Shown: positions 18,323-28,096, numbered from the stretch's first letter. The stretch is 48,065 nucleotides of DNA from an uncultured Bacteroidota bacterium (GCA_902519075.1 CABYIO010000005.1:1-48065), one strand, 5' to 3'. Program-made: numbers and translations. The notes: generated by a model not told the origin, from the sequence alone.

Positions 18323-19678
18323 ATATTTCATTATTTTTCTAACTAAGCCTAATTTATTCTTGTATGGTGCATATCTAAGATTGTTGTCAAACCACGTAGA
18401 TCTTCTAACTACAGATTTTTTGTGAGAAAATAATTCAAAGCTAGCTTTTCCGTGATAAGATCCAATTCCGCTACTTCCAATACCACCAAAAGGTAATCTT
18501 GAATTAGCTAAATGTACAATGGTGTCATTTACAGCTCCACCACCAAAAGGATATCTATTAATTATTATTTCATTAAATTTTTTATTGTTAGAAAACACAT
18601 ATAAGGCAAGTGGATTAGGATTTTTATTAATTATTTCATCAATATCTTCAATTTTTTCAAAGCTTAAAATAGGGAGTATTGGTCCAAAAATTTCGTCTTT
18701 CATTATCTCTTCATCCATTTCTGGGCTATCAATTATTGTTGGCGATATATATCTTTTAACCTGATCATATTTGCCTCCGTAGATTAACTTATTTTTATTA
18801 ATTAGGCTAACGAGTCTATTGAAGTTTTTTTCATTTACAATTGCAGTAAAATCGTCAGTTTTTTCAAGTTGTTTTCCAAATGTTTTTTCTATTCTATTTA
18901 TTAATTCTTTTATTAAGGTTCCTTTAATCGATTTGTGAACAACTAAATAGTCTGGAGCGACACAAGTTTGACCAGAATTTAAGAATTTACCCCATACAAT
19001 CCTTTTGCTAGCTAATTTCATATCTGTGTCTCTATTTATAATTGCCGGGCTTTTACCCCCTAATTCTAGTGTATAAGGTGTGAGTTTCTTTGCGGCTGCC
19101 ATTGCTACAATTTCACCTATTTTCACACTACCGGTAAAAAATATATAATCCCATTTTTTTTCTAACAATTTTGATGCTGTTTTAGAGTCACCTTCAACAA
19201 CACTCATAAATTCTTTGGGAAAAACTTTTTCTACTATTTTTTTAATTAATCTTGAGGTATTTGGGGTGTGTTCGCTAGGTTTTAGTACAACACTGTTACC
19301 AGCTGCGAATGCAGACATTGCCGGTAGTAGGGCAAGCTGAAATGGATAATTCCACGGAGAAATAACTAAAACTTTCCCATATGGTTCAAATATTATATAA
19401 TCCTTTGATGGGAAGTTAATTAGTGCAGGTCTTATTCCTTTTGGTTTTGACCATGATTTTAACTTCTTTATAAATAGTTCAATTTCATTTAATAAAAAAC
19501 CTATTTCAGTGGCGTAGGTTTCAAACCTGGGTTTTTTAAGGTCTAGGTATAAAGCTTCATAAATATGTTCTTCATTTAGGTTTATTTCATGTTTCAATCT
19601 TTTCAATAGGTTGAGTCTATCTTTAACACTTATCTTAGATTGAGAATTTACAGGCATTGATTGTTTTTCATTTATCAT
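18314..19678 (-). CDS. Aldehyde dehydrogenase (class 3-like)
   Basis: 454 residues, NAD(P)-dependent aldehyde dehydrogenase fold. Present are the cofactor motif VISPWNYPFQ (105-114), FFTGSVKIGE (180-189), catalytic general base Glu205 in TLELGGKSP, and nucleophile Cys239 in NSGQTCVAPDY. The length and the C-terminus resemble the fatty-aldehyde/coniferyl-aldehyde group (ALDH3). It oxidises aldehydes to carboxylic acids; the natural substrate is unknown. It lies 18 bases downstream of the rluA-type gene and is convergent with pxpC. Confidence 0.92.
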   Translation of the reverse strand: MINEKQSMPVNSQSKISVKDRLNLLKRLKHEINLNEEHIYEALYLDLKKPRFETYATEIGFLLNEIELFIKKLKSWSKPKGIRPALINFPSKDYIIFEPYGKVLVISPWNYPFQLALLPAMSAFAAGNSVVLKPSEHTPNTSRLIKKIVEKVFPKEFMSVVEGDSKTASKLLEKKWDYIFFTGSVKIGEIVAMAAAKKLTPYTLELGGKSPAIINRDTDMKLASKRIVWGKFLNSGQTCVAPDYLVVHKSIKGTLIKELINRIEKTFGKQLEKTDDFTAIVNEKNFNRLVSLINKNKLIYGGKYDQVKRYISPTIIDSPEMDEEIMKDEIFGPILPILSFEKIEDIDEIINKNPNPLALYVFSNNKKFNEIIINRYPFGGGAVNDTIVHLANSRLPFGGIGSSGIGSYHGKASFELFSHKKSVVRRSTWFDNNLRYAPYKNKLGLVRKIMKYLG

Positions 19679-19696
19679 ATCAGTGTTTATAATTTC

Positions 19697-20392
19697 TTAT
19701 TTAGTGGCATTCCAAATTTTAGTATCTCTAACTGGTGCGTCAATTATTATTTTTTTTCCGTTAACCGGATGTTCAAAAATAATTTTTTTTGAGTGTAAAT
19801 CAATCCCTCCGTCATCATTACTTCTATCGTATCCGTATTTTAAATCTCCTTTTATCGGACATTCAATAGCTTTTAGCTGACAACGTATCTGATGATGACG
19901 TCCAGTTTCTAGTTCAATCTCAATTACAAAATATCTTTCAAGCTTCTTTAAAACCTTATAATGAAGCACTGCTTTCTTGGCTTTTGTTGTTTCTTTTTTG
20001 AAGTGTGTTGATTTATTAGTTTTTTCATTTTTCCTTAACCAGTGTATTAAAGTGTCCTCTGGTTTTTCAGGTTTATTTTTTGTAATAGCCCAATAATATT
20101 TTTGAACTTTTCCCTCTTTAAATAATTTGTTTAGCCTAGATAGACATTTTGAAGTTTTAGCAAATATCACTACTCCAGATGTTGGCCTATCTAATCTGTG
20201 TGGTATTCCAAGGTAAACATTTCCTGGTTTAGAATATTTAGTTTTAAGAAATGATTTTACAATTTCTGAAAGAGGATTGTCGCCTGTTTTATCTCCCTGA
20301 ATAATGTCTCCACATCTTTTGTTAATTGCTATAACGTGGTTATCCTCAAATAGAACTTGTAGGTTATTTTTATTAGAAATTATTTTTTTCAA
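19697..20392 (-). CDS. RluA-family pseudouridine synthase
   Basis: 231 residues. The catalytic motif HRLDRPTSG lies at 65-73 with the nucleophilic Asp68. GRHHQIRCQL (about 163-172) and the C-terminal HSKKIIFEHPVNGK complete the RluA pattern. There is no N-terminal S4 domain, so the protein resembles the short RluA/RluC-like forms. It converts a uridine in rRNA or tRNA to pseudouridine; the target base cannot be read from sequence. It begins just 2 bases after the panB stop and so is likely cotranscribed with it. Confidence 0.92.
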   Translation of the reverse strand: MKKIISNKNNLQVLFEDNHVIAINKRCGDIIQGDKTGDNPLSEIVKSFLKTKYSKPGNVYLGIPHRLDRPTSGVVIFAKTSKCLSRLNKLFKEGKVQKYYWAITKNKPEKPEDTLIHWLRKNEKTNKSTHFKKETTKAKKAVLHYKVLKKLERYFVIEIELETGRHHQIRCQLKAIECPIKGDLKYGYDRSNDDGGIDLHSKKIIFEHPVNGKKIIIDAPVRDTKIWNATK

Positions 20393-20394
20393 AT

Positions 20395-21207
20395 CTAATA
20401 TTGCTCATTTTCATTTGGAAAGCTGCCAGATTTGATATCATCAGAAAAATTTGAAATAGCATTAATCATGTCATCGTGTAGATTCATATACCTTCTCAAG
20501 AATCTAGGATTAAATTCTTTAGTCATCCCAACTAAATCATGAAGAACAAGTACTTGTCCGTCAACATGACTTCCTGCTCCTATTCCAATAATTGGAATGT
20601 TAATTTCCTTTGCTACTTTTTCAGCTAAATTACTAGGTACTTTTTCTAAAACAATTGCAAAACATCCTATTTTTTCAAGTAAATGCGCGTCTTCAATCAG
20701 TTGGTTGGCTTCCTTATCCTCCTTAGCTCTTACAGTATAGGTTCCAAATTTATAAATAGACTGAGGAGTTAGACCAAGATGACCCATTACCGGAATACCT
20801 GCTTTTATAATTCTTTTTATGGAATCTTTAATTTGCTTACCACCTTCTAGTTTTACAGCATGAGAGCCGCTTTCCTTCATGATTCTTATTGCTGATTCTA
20901 GCGCAGCCTGTGAATCACTTTGATATGTTCCAAAGGGAAGATCTACAACAACCAATGCTCTTTCAACTCCTCTAATGACCGATGATGCATGATATATCAT
21001 CTGATCTAGTGTAATAGGAAGGGTTGTCTCATGACCTGCAATAATATTACTTGCTGAATCTCCGACTAAAATAACATCAATACCAGCTTTGTCAACTATG
21101 CCTGCGGATGTGAAGTCATAAGATGTTAACATAGAAATTTTTTCACCATTGTCCTTCATTTCCTGAAGGGATTTTACGGTTACTCTTTTGTATATTTTCT
21201 TGTTCAT
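20395..21207 (-). CDS. panB: 3-methyl-2-oxobutanoate hydroxymethyltransferase
   Basis: 270 residues. The family marks are KISMLTSYDFTSAGIVDKAGIDVILVGDSASN near the start (metal-binding Asp in VGDSASN), LPFGTYQSD, AVKLEGGKQ, PVMGHLGLTPQS and IPIIGIGAGSHVDGQVLVLHD. It transfers a methylene group from methylenetetrahydrofolate to ketoisovalerate, the first committed step of pantothenate and CoA synthesis. The genes panC and panD are not in this window. First gene of a panB-rluA-aldehyde dehydrogenase run. Confidence 0.97.
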   Translation of the reverse strand: MNKKIYKRVTVKSLQEMKDNGEKISMLTSYDFTSAGIVDKAGIDVILVGDSASNIIAGHETTLPITLDQMIYHASSVIRGVERALVVVDLPFGTYQSDSQAALESAIRIMKESGSHAVKLEGGKQIKDSIKRIIKAGIPVMGHLGLTPQSIYKFGTYTVRAKEDKEANQLIEDAHLLEKIGCFAIVLEKVPSNLAEKVAKEINIPIIGIGAGSHVDGQVLVLHDLVGMTKEFNPRFLRRYMNLHDDMINAISNFSDDIKSGSFPNENEQY

Positions 21208-21310
21208 TAATTCTAATAAAAAAGTAGTTTGTAAATGTAATAAATAATATCATGTGCAAAATATTTTTTCAACTAGTAATTAATTCTAATCTGAAAAAAT
21301 AAATAAATAA

Positions 21311-21376
21311 GACATTATGTCACTAAAAACTGACAAAATTGACATAAAAAACAAATGGCATAATGATTGACATTTG
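21311..21376 (+). promoter_or_regulatory. TGACA-rich dnaK upstream region with inverted repeat
   Basis: The 194-base gap before dnaK contains five copies of GACAT/TGTCA/TGACA within 66 bases. TTATGTCA (21315-21322) and TGACATAA (21340-21347) form a perfect eight-base inverted repeat with a 17-base centre. GACAT-T-ATGTC (21311-21321) is a smaller palindrome, and TTGACAT recurs at 21339 and 21367. TTGACA (21339-21344) followed 16 bases later by TAATGA looks like a -35/-10 pair. A heat-shock operator or promoter is plausible, but I recognise no named binding site. Confidence 0.45.
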
Positions 21377-21401
21377 TTAATTGAATTTAAAAATTAAAAT
21401 T

Positions 21402-23303
21402 ATGAGTAAAATAATCGGAATAGATTTAGGTACAACAAATTCTTGTGTTTCAGTAATGGAGGGTAATGAGCCAGTTGTAATACCTAATGCTGAGGGAAAG
21501 AGAACAACACCCTCAGTTATAGCATTTGTTGAAGGTGGTGAAATAAAAGTTGGAGATCCTGCAAAAAGACAAGCAGTGACAAATCCTACCAAAACTGTTT
21601 ATTCTGTTAAAAGATTTATGGGAAATAAGTTTTCTGAGTCTAAAAAAGAAACAGGTAGAGTACCATATAAAGTTGTAAAAGGGGATAATGACACTCCTAG
21701 AGTTGATATTGATGGTAGATTATACACTCCACAAGAATTATCAGCTATGATATTACAAAAAATGAAAAAAACTGCTGAAGACTATTTAGGTACTAATGTT
21801 GAAGAAGCTGTCATAACAGTTCCTGCCTATTTTAATGATTCACAGAGACAAGCTACGAAAGAAGCTGGTGAGATTGCAGGATTAAAGGTTAAAAGAATTA
21901 TTAACGAACCAACATCTGCAGCTTTAGCTTATGGTTTAGATAAAAAAGGTCAGGATCAAAAGATAGTTGTTTTTGATTTCGGTGGAGGAACCCACGATGT
22001 ATCAATTCTTGAGCTCGGAGATGGAGTTTTTGAAGTTCTATCTACAGATGGTGATACTCATTTGGGTGGTGATGATGTTGATGAAAAAATTATTGATTGG
22101 TTAGCTGATGAGTTTAAGAAGGATGAAACTATAGATTTAAGAAAAGACCCTATGTCTTTACAAAGGTTGAAAGAAGCGGCTGAAAAAGCTAAAATTGAAT
22201 TATCATCTTCAGCTCAAACCGAAATTAATTTGCCTTATATTACTGCTACAGATAGTGGTCCAAAGCACTTGGTTAGAACACTAACTAAATCAAAATTTGA
22301 TCAATTAATTGATGATTTAGTTAAGAGAACTATTAATCCGTGTAAAACGGCCCTTAAGGCAGCAGGATTGAATAAATCAGATATTGATGAGATTATTTTA
22401 GTTGGTGGATCAACAAGAATTCCAGCGGTTCAAGACGCCGTAGAGAAATTCTTTGGAAAAAAACCTAGCAAAGGTGTTAATCCTGACGAAGTTGTTGCAG
22501 TTGGTGCAGCAATACAGGGTGGAGTGTTCACCGGAGACGTAAAAGATGTTTTATTATTAGATGTTACTCCTCTATCATTAGGAATTGAAACTATGGGTAA
22601 TGTAATGACAAAATTAATTGAAGCCAATACAACAATACCAACCAAGAAGTCTCAGGTTTTCTCCACAGCAGCTGATAACCAACCTGCGGTTGATATTAGA
22701 ATTGCTCAAGGTGAAAGACCAATGTATCCTGATAATAAGGAGATAGGAAGATTTCAGTTAGCTGATATTCCTCCAGCTCCAAGAGGTGTTCCTCAAATTG
22801 AAGTAACTTTTGATATTGATGCAAATGGTATTTTAAATGTTACTGCAAAGGATAAAGCTACAGGAAAAGAGCAAAATATCAGAATTGAAGCTTCTTCAGG
22901 TCTAACTGAACAAGAAATTGAAAAAATGAAGAAAGATGCCGAAGCAAATGCTGAAGCTGATGCAAAGGCTAAAGAAACTGTTGATAAGTTAAATAGTGCT
23001 GATGCAATGATTTTTCAAACGGAAAAGCAACTTAAAGAGTTTGGTGATAAATTATCAGATGATAAGAAAAAACCCATAGAGGAAGCTTTAGAAGAATTAA
23101 AAAAATCATATGAGAGCAAAGATTTAGAAAAAATAGATCCGGCTCTTGAAAAGATCAATGAGGCTTGGAAGGCGGCTAGTGAGGAGATGTACAAAGCTCA
23201 ACAGAATCAACAAGGTGGTCAGGCTGACCAATCAGCAGACAATAATTCTAACGAAAGTTCAGATAATGTTGAAGATGTAGATTTTGAAGAAGTAAAAGAA
23301 TAA
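21402..23303 (+). CDS. dnaK: Molecular chaperone DnaK (Hsp70)
   Basis: 633 residues from the ATG at 21402, which gives the canonical [14 protein letters not shown]; an in-frame TTG at 21381 is rejected because it only adds seven nonconserved residues. The ATPase domain has [35 protein letters not shown] and [13 protein letters not shown]. The conserved linker [15 protein letters not shown] follows, then the peptide-binding domain, a helical lid, and an acidic tail ending in [16 protein letters not shown], rather than GGGTFD, is usual in Flavobacteriia. It folds and refolds proteins with DnaJ and GrpE, neither of which is in this window. Monocistronic, with a strong terminator directly after it. 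Confidence 0.98.
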   Translation: MSKIIGIDLGTTNSCVSVMEGNEPVVIPNAEGKRTTPSVIAFVEGGEIKVGDPAKRQAVTNPTKTVYSVKRFMGNKFSESKKETGRVPYKVVKGDNDTPRVDIDGRLYTPQELSAMILQKMKKTAEDYLGTNVEEAVITVPAYFNDSQRQATKEAGEIAGLKVKRIINEPTSAALAYGLDKKGQDQKIVVFDFGGGTHDVSILELGDGVFEVLSTDGDTHLGGDDVDEKIIDWLADEFKKDETIDLRKDPMSLQRLKEAAEKAKIELSSSAQTEINLPYITATDSGPKHLVRTLTKSKFDQLIDDLVKRTINPCKTALKAAGLNKSDIDEIILVGGSTRIPAVQDAVEKFFGKKPSKGVNPDEVVAVGAAIQGGVFTGDVKDVLLLDVTPLSLGIETMGNVMTKLIEANTTIPTKKSQVFSTAADNQPAVDIRIAQGERPMYPDNKEIGRFQLADIPPAPRGVPQIEVTFDIDANGILNVTAKDKATGKEQNIRIEASSGLTEQEIEKMKKDAEANAEADAKAKETVDKLNSADAMIFQTEKQLKEFGDKLSDDKKKPIEEALEELKKSYESKDLEKIDPALEKINEAWKAASEEMYKAQQNQQGGQADQSADNNSNESSDNVEDVDFEEVKE

Positions 23304-23324
23304 ACAATATTCTTAAAATCTAAA

Positions 23325-23355
23325 AAAGGGTGCTGTTGACAGCGCCCTTTTTTTG
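23325..23355 (+). terminator. Rho-independent terminator after dnaK
   Basis: AAAGGGTGCTG (23325-23335) pairs with CAGCGCCCTTT (23340-23350) through eleven pairs including one G-U, around a TTGA loop, and is followed by a T run. It lies 22 bases past the dnaK stop. This is the clearest terminator in the window. Confidence 0.9.
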
Positions 23356-23365
23356 TGTAAATTTG
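23336..23365 (+). promoter_or_regulatory. Candidate promoter of the thioesterase gene
   Basis: TTG at 23336-23338 is separated by 19 bases from TAAATTTG at 23358-23365, matching the flavobacterial pattern TTG-N(17-23)-TAnnTTTG. The -7 element ends 14 bases before the TTG start codon at 23379. The -33 box lies in the loop of the dnaK terminator. Confidence 0.5.
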
Positions 23366-23378
23366 CAAAAAAAATATT

Positions 23379-23795
23379 TTGAATCAATCTGAAATTTTAG
23401 AAGAGATAAATAGAATGAGTTCCAATACATTAATGGAAACTCTAAAAATCACTTTTACCGAAATCGGAGATAATTATGTTGTTTGTAAAATGCCAGTTAC
23501 ATCAGATGTTCATCAGCCAGCAGGAATTTTACATGGAGGTGCAACCGCTGCACTTGTTGAGACGGTTGGAAGTTTTGCGTCAAGATATTTTATAAAAGAT
23601 AAAGATTTATCCATAAGAGGAATCGAGATATCAACCAATCATGTTAGAAGTGTTAGTGAAGGTTTTGTTTATGCCAAGGCTACGAATGTTCATCTTGGAA
23701 GAACAATGCAGATTTGGGAGGTAAGAGTAACTGATGAGGATGAAAATTTGATTTCACTTGGAAAACTAACCACATTAGCAATCAATAAAAAATAA
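23379..23795 (+). CDS. Hotdog-fold thioesterase (MenI/YdiI-like)
   Basis: 138 residues from a TTG start; the resulting N-terminus (QSEILEEINRMSSNTLMETL) matches the shape of the family, whereas starting at the next ATG (23415) would remove part of the first helix. The motif LHGGATAALVETVGS places His52-Gly-Gly and the catalytic-type Glu61 as in acyl-CoA thioesterases that act on 1,4-dihydroxy-2-naphthoyl-CoA in menaquinone synthesis. Other aryl or acyl-CoA thioesters are possible, since no men gene is near. It sits between dnaK and the CPBP protease and ends 3 bases before the latter. Confidence 0.88.
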   Translation: MNQSEILEEINRMSSNTLMETLKITFTEIGDNYVVCKMPVTSDVHQPAGILHGGATAALVETVGSFASRYFIKDKDLSIRGIEISTNHVRSVSEGFVYAKATNVHLGRTMQIWEVRVTDEDENLISLGKLTTLAINKK

Positions 23796-23798
23796 ATT

Positions 23799-24734
23799 AT
23801 GTACATAAAGCAAGTAATAGAAAATAGAGAATCATGGTGGGGATATTTCCTTACAGTTATTTTGATAGTTCCAACAGCAGTAGTTTTATTTTCAATTCCT
23901 CACGGAATTATTTTAACATCAAAAGCATTTGGTAATGAGGAATTGATGGCTAAAATAGCTTCTGGGGATATGGCTGCTATGATGAGTGTCTTGGAGCCAA
24001 ATTTAAATTTGTTTCTTATGTTATTACCTTTTGTAGGAATGTTGCTAGCGGTTTTTTTCTCTACAAAGATTATCCATAAAAACACCATAAGAGAGCTTAC
24101 TACATCAAGAGAAAAAATCGATTGGAGCAGAGTTTTTTTTGCTTTTGGTTTGTGGGGATCCATAAGTGCTACAATGATATTCTTAGATTACAATTTTTTT
24201 ACACCTGAAAATTATGAATGGAATCTTAATCTAGTTCCTTTTTTAATTTTATGTGCAATAGTTATTCTTTTACTACCTATTCAAACCTCGGCTGAGGAGT
24301 ATTTATTTAGAGGTTATTTAATGCAAGGAATAGGAGTAATCAGCGGAAATAGATGGTTACCATTAATATTAACTTCTCTAGCCTTTGGTCTAATGCATTA
24401 TGCTAATCCTGAGATTGCCAAGTTTGGAAATGTTGTATATGTATTTTATATAGGTTCAGGTCTTTTTGCAGGTATAATGACATTGATGGATGAGGGTATG
24501 GAATTAGCATTGGGTTGGCATGCTGCCAATAATATGGTTGCAGCTTTACTTGTAACCGCAGATTGGACAGCACTACAAACTCATTCTATGTTAAAGGATA
24601 TATCGAATCCTGAATCAATACCTCTGGGTGAGGTTTTAATACCTGTTCTAATATTTTTTCCGGCTATTTTACTAATTTTTGCTAGAAAATATGAGTGGAC
24701 AGACTGGCAAGGAAAACTTTTCGGAAAAATCTAA
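23799..24734 (+). CDS. CPBP family intramembrane glutamic endopeptidase
   Basis: 311 residues, about eight hydrophobic segments. The catalytic motifs of the CPBP (Rce1/Abi) family are present: EEYLFRG with Glu166-Glu167 and Arg171, FGLMHY with His200, and WHAANN with His241 and Asn245. These proteases cut inside the membrane; bacterial members take part in bacteriocin immunity, prenyl-protein-like processing or unknown tasks. The first 100 residues add two extra membrane segments ahead of the domain. It follows the thioesterase by 3 bases and overlaps the next convergent gene by 4 bases. Substrate unknown. Confidence 0.9.
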   Translation: MYIKQVIENRESWWGYFLTVILIVPTAVVLFSIPHGIILTSKAFGNEELMAKIASGDMAAMMSVLEPNLNLFLMLLPFVGMLLAVFFSTKIIHKNTIRELTTSREKIDWSRVFFAFGLWGSISATMIFLDYNFFTPENYEWNLNLVPFLILCAIVILLLPIQTSAEEYLFRGYLMQGIGVISGNRWLPLILTSLAFGLMHYANPEIAKFGNVVYVFYIGSGLFAGIMTLMDEGMELALGWHAANNMVAALLVTADWTALQTHSMLKDISNPESIPLGEVLIPVLIFFPAILLIFARKYEWTDWQGKLFGKI

Positions 24735-26662
24735 ATTTCTTCAAGAGTTAAAGATGATTCATAAAATTTAGCTGCTGCATTTATAACTTCTCTAAATTCT
24801 TGATATCGTCCCTTATCATATCTAAGATTTTTATAAAATTCTTTTATTATAATATAAATTTTATTGTTGTTTAAGCTTGCTTTTGAATTGAATTTAGCTG
24901 ATATGCTACCATCAACTGAAATAAATTCTTTTGATTTATTTAATTCACTATAATCTGAAACTCTGTAGCCTTTGGGAATTTCAATTTCAATCTCATATTC
25001 ATAAGAATTTGGGAAATTTATTTCTATTTCATTTATCCTTCTCTTATCATCAAACAAATTACTCTGTAGCCCTATAACTTTTCCAACCTTTACATAAACC
25101 AACCCGTTTATTTCCTCTACTAATTCAGTGGTTGTAATACTTGAGTTAATCTTTAGTGGAGTGTTATAGGAATTATTTGAGATGTCAAAATTTTTGATAC
25201 TATAATTAGTAACCTTTTTATTATTTAAACCGTTAATAGTAAAATAATCAATTAAAAAATCTGTTTCTTCATTTTCAGATAGTGAAACATAGTTTCTGTT
25301 CATTATAGCCCAATAACCACTAAAAGACCTACTTTCTTTGATTTTTAATTTCTTTAAATTTTTTGGAATAGATATTTCAATCTTCTTTTTTATTTCACTA
25401 AAATTTTTGTCAGACTGTGTGATTTCGCTAAAGTAATAATCAAGATTCTTATCTATAAATACTCCATAGTTTCCTAACAGGTCATCTGGTGCCTCTGAAA
25501 TTCTATATTCGATTCTGTTTGGACTTATGTACTTTTCAGAGTTAGGTAGATAAATGATAAATTCTCTCAATTGATTTGGATCAAATAATTCAGGATCAAA
25601 TTTTAAAAAATATCTATTACAGCTTATTGCTACTTCATAATCAACTTTTGCAGCTTTTAACAGATTAGTGTATACTTGAATTATACTAAAGTCATTAGAA
25701 ATTTTATTATCAAATATGTAACTAATTTCATTTAAATTAGGATCATCATTATCAGATATTATAAAATTATTTTTTATGTACTCATCTATTTTATTTGAGA
25801 TTGATATTTCATTTTCGGGAATCGAGATATTATTTTTTTGGATTTCGTTAAATAAATCAATAGCTATTGGATTTATTGAGCTTGGGAAAAATAGTTCACG
25901 CAAATTTTGAACTAGATTATTCCAGTATTCTGTTTGTGAAACGTCTTCACGATTTTCATAGCACTGATACGATACTTTAATCTTGTTTGCAATAGGAGTT
26001 GAGTATTGCTCATTAGAGGTGGCATCAAGGTTTTTGAAATTGATTAATTTACTCTTCTTGCCGTCAATTAAAGTATCTTCTACAAATGAATTGAAAGAAT
26101 TGTAAATTTTTATGTTAGATTTAAAATTATTTTCAATTAAAATAAATTTTGAAGATAAAATTGGATAAGACTCTTCAATAATTTTATTTCCGTTAAAATT
26201 AAAATCCCTTTTAACTGTGTAAATAACCTCAACAATGTCCTGCTCTTTGATACCAGGAATTTTATAATAATTATAGTTCTCACTAGATGTAGATTTATTA
26301 ATCATCTTTTTCATCTCTTCAAAACCATAAGTTGCAGTTGTATCGTCATTTATAATCTTTGATTTAACATCTACAATTTCAGAAACATTGATTTTTGATA
26401 TGAAAATTTCATTATTTGAATCATCTGTTATTTTATTAATTTTTGTTTTCATGTGATGAGTCTCATAAATATATACCTCATCACTAAATTTAGAATTAAA
26501 ATATTCAACATAATGATTGCTAAATATTCCTTGTAAATCATTGTCGGATGTTTTTAAATCTCCAATTTTATTGTCCCAATTTATGTTTAAATAACTTTGA
26601 GAAAATGAATTTACAGATACAACAATTAACAAAAATCTTAGTAACAAAATTTTTTTTTCCAT
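24731..26662 (-). CDS. DUF3857/transglutaminase-like secreted protein, probably non-catalytic
   Basis: 643 residues with a signal peptide ending near NSFSQS (about residue 22). The layout follows DUF3857-type Bacteroidota proteins: an N-terminal beta domain (about 50-240, with DIVEVIYTVKRDFN), a transglutaminase-like middle (about 265-400) and a C-terminal beta domain (about 480-620). In the middle part the segment that normally holds the catalytic cysteine (xNCxDxxxLxxxLLRAAGI) reads NDFSIIQVYTNLLKAAK, so the nucleophile is absent; the later AISCNRYFLKFDP region is kept. It is therefore likely a structural or binding version. Function unknown. It is divergent from the M24 peptidase gene, 72 bases away. 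Confidence 0.75.
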   Translation of the reverse strand: MEKKILLLRFLLIVVSVNSFSQSYLNINWDNKIGDLKTSDNDLQGIFSNHYVEYFNSKFSDEVYIYETHHMKTKINKITDDSNNEIFISKINVSEIVDVKSKIINDDTTATYGFEEMKKMINKSTSSENYNYYKIPGIKEQDIVEVIYTVKRDFNFNGNKIIEESYPILSSKFILIENNFKSNIKIYNSFNSFVEDTLIDGKKSKLINFKNLDATSNEQYSTPIANKIKVSYQCYENREDVSQTEYWNNLVQNLRELFFPSSINPIAIDLFNEIQKNNISIPENEISISNKIDEYIKNNFIISDNDDPNLNEISYIFDNKISNDFSIIQVYTNLLKAAKVDYEVAISCNRYFLKFDPELFDPNQLREFIIYLPNSEKYISPNRIEYRISEAPDDLLGNYGVFIDKNLDYYFSEITQSDKNFSEIKKKIEISIPKNLKKLKIKESRSFSGYWAIMNRNYVSLSENEETDFLIDYFTINGLNNKKVTNYSIKNFDISNNSYNTPLKINSSITTTELVEEINGLVYVKVGKVIGLQSNLFDDKRRINEIEINFPNSYEYEIEIEIPKGYRVSDYSELNKSKEFISVDGSISAKFNSKASLNNNKIYIIIKEFYKNLRYDKGRYQEFREVINAAAKFYESSLTLEEI

Positions 26663-26734
26663 AGATGAAACAATATTACTTGTTTGATATTACCTAAATT
26701 TACTAGACTTATAAATATACTTTAATAAAAGATT

Positions 26735-28051
26735 ATGAAGAAAATAATTATTTTAATTTTTATGACAACATTTTCATTGAATTCACAAATTTTAAATGAA
26801 AAAGAACGTGCGCATAAGATAAATGAAATTCTTAAGAATAGATTTGATAATGTGCTTCCTGAATTAATGGATAAAACTCAAATTGACATGTGGATTTTGA
26901 TATCCAGAGAATACAATGAAGATCCTGTATTGAAAACGATGTTACCTGCTGAATGGCTAAATGCACGTAGAAGAACTATTATAGTTTTTTTTAGAGATAA
27001 AGAAAACGACTCACTGGATAAACTGGCTGTGGCAAGATATAATTTTGGTGATAATATAATTTCGGCTTGGGATAAAGAGAAACAGCCAGACCAATGGAAA
27101 AGATTAAATGAAATTATTGAAGAGAAAAATCCACAAAAAATAGGCTTAAATTATTCAAAGTATTTTAATATTGCTGACGGATTAGATAAAACAGATCATG
27201 ATGAGTTTATGGAAAATATTTCTGAAAAAAATAGGGCAAAGATTGTTTCTGCTCAAAAATTAGCAACAGCATGGATAGAGACAAGGACTAATGAAGAAAT
27301 GGAAATTTACAGACAAATAGTTACAATTACTAAAGAAATCATAAATGAGGCATTTTCACTTGACGTTATCCAAATAGGTAAAACAACAACTTCAGATTTG
27401 GAGTGGTGGATGCGTCAAAAAGTTACAGATATGGGTCTAAATACATGGTTTCACCCTTCAGTAGATATTCAAAGAAAAAGCGAGGTTAATGGTAATCATC
27501 TAAGATCATTTTCTAATAGACCATCGGAAAATATTATTCAGAAAGGTGATTTGTTACATTGTGACTTTGGAATTACATATTTAAGGCTTAATTCTGATTG
27601 TCAACAAATGGCATATGTTCTTGATGATAATGAAAAAAATGTCCCCATGTATCTTAAGGAGGCTTTTGATGACGCTAATCTTCTTCAAGACATACTAACT
27701 TCAAATTTTATAGAGGGGAATTCAGGTAATCAAATTTTATTAAATTCCCTTTCAGAAGCAAAAAAAATAGGATTAAGACCTTCTATTTACACCCACCCAC
27801 TTGGATCTTATGGACACTCTTCTGGACCAACTATAGGTATGTGGGATGCACAAGAAGGAGTAGTAGGAACTGGTGATTATCCTTTGAATTTAAACACTGT
27901 TTATGCTATTGAGTTGAATAATACATCATACATAAAAGAATGGGATCGTGATATTAGAATAATGCTAGAAGAGGCTGGTTTTTTTGGCGAAAATGGCCAT
28001 AGTTATGTTAATGGTAGACAAACAAAAATTAAAATTGTAAATCCCAAATAG
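26735..28051 (+). CDS. M24 family metallopeptidase (Xaa-Pro aminopeptidase-like), exported
   Basis: 438 residues with a signal peptide (MKKIIILIFMTTFSLNSQ). The pita-bread C-terminal domain shows all likely metal ligands: Asp277 in HCDFGITY, Asp288 in LNSDCQQ, His361 in YGHSSGP, Glu393 in AIELNN and Glu412 or Glu413 in MLEEAGFF. The N-terminal creatinase-like domain spans about 25-180 (with ARRRTIIVFF and WKRLNEII). It probably removes N-terminal residues or cleaves Xaa-Pro bonds of peptides in the periplasm. It is followed 45 bases later by two small genes. Confidence 0.9.
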   Translation: MKKIIILIFMTTFSLNSQILNEKERAHKINEILKNRFDNVLPELMDKTQIDMWILISREYNEDPVLKTMLPAEWLNARRRTIIVFFRDKENDSLDKLAVARYNFGDNIISAWDKEKQPDQWKRLNEIIEEKNPQKIGLNYSKYFNIADGLDKTDHDEFMENISEKNRAKIVSAQKLATAWIETRTNEEMEIYRQIVTITKEIINEAFSLDVIQIGKTTTSDLEWWMRQKVTDMGLNTWFHPSVDIQRKSEVNGNHLRSFSNRPSENIIQKGDLLHCDFGITYLRLNSDCQQMAYVLDDNEKNVPMYLKEAFDDANLLQDILTSNFIEGNSGNQILLNSLSEAKKIGLRPSIYTHPLGSYGHSSGPTIGMWDAQEGVVGTGDYPLNLNTVYAIELNNTSYIKEWDRDIRIMLEEAGFFGENGHSYVNGRQTKIKIVNPK

Positions 28052-28096
28052 TTTATAAATTAAATAATTTATAAATTGCAAACCACTTAATCAAAG

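Noticed and set aside
21381-21401. Upstream TTG start for dnaK
   Set aside because: It adds seven residues not found in DnaK proteins, while the ATG at 21402 gives the conserved N-terminus.
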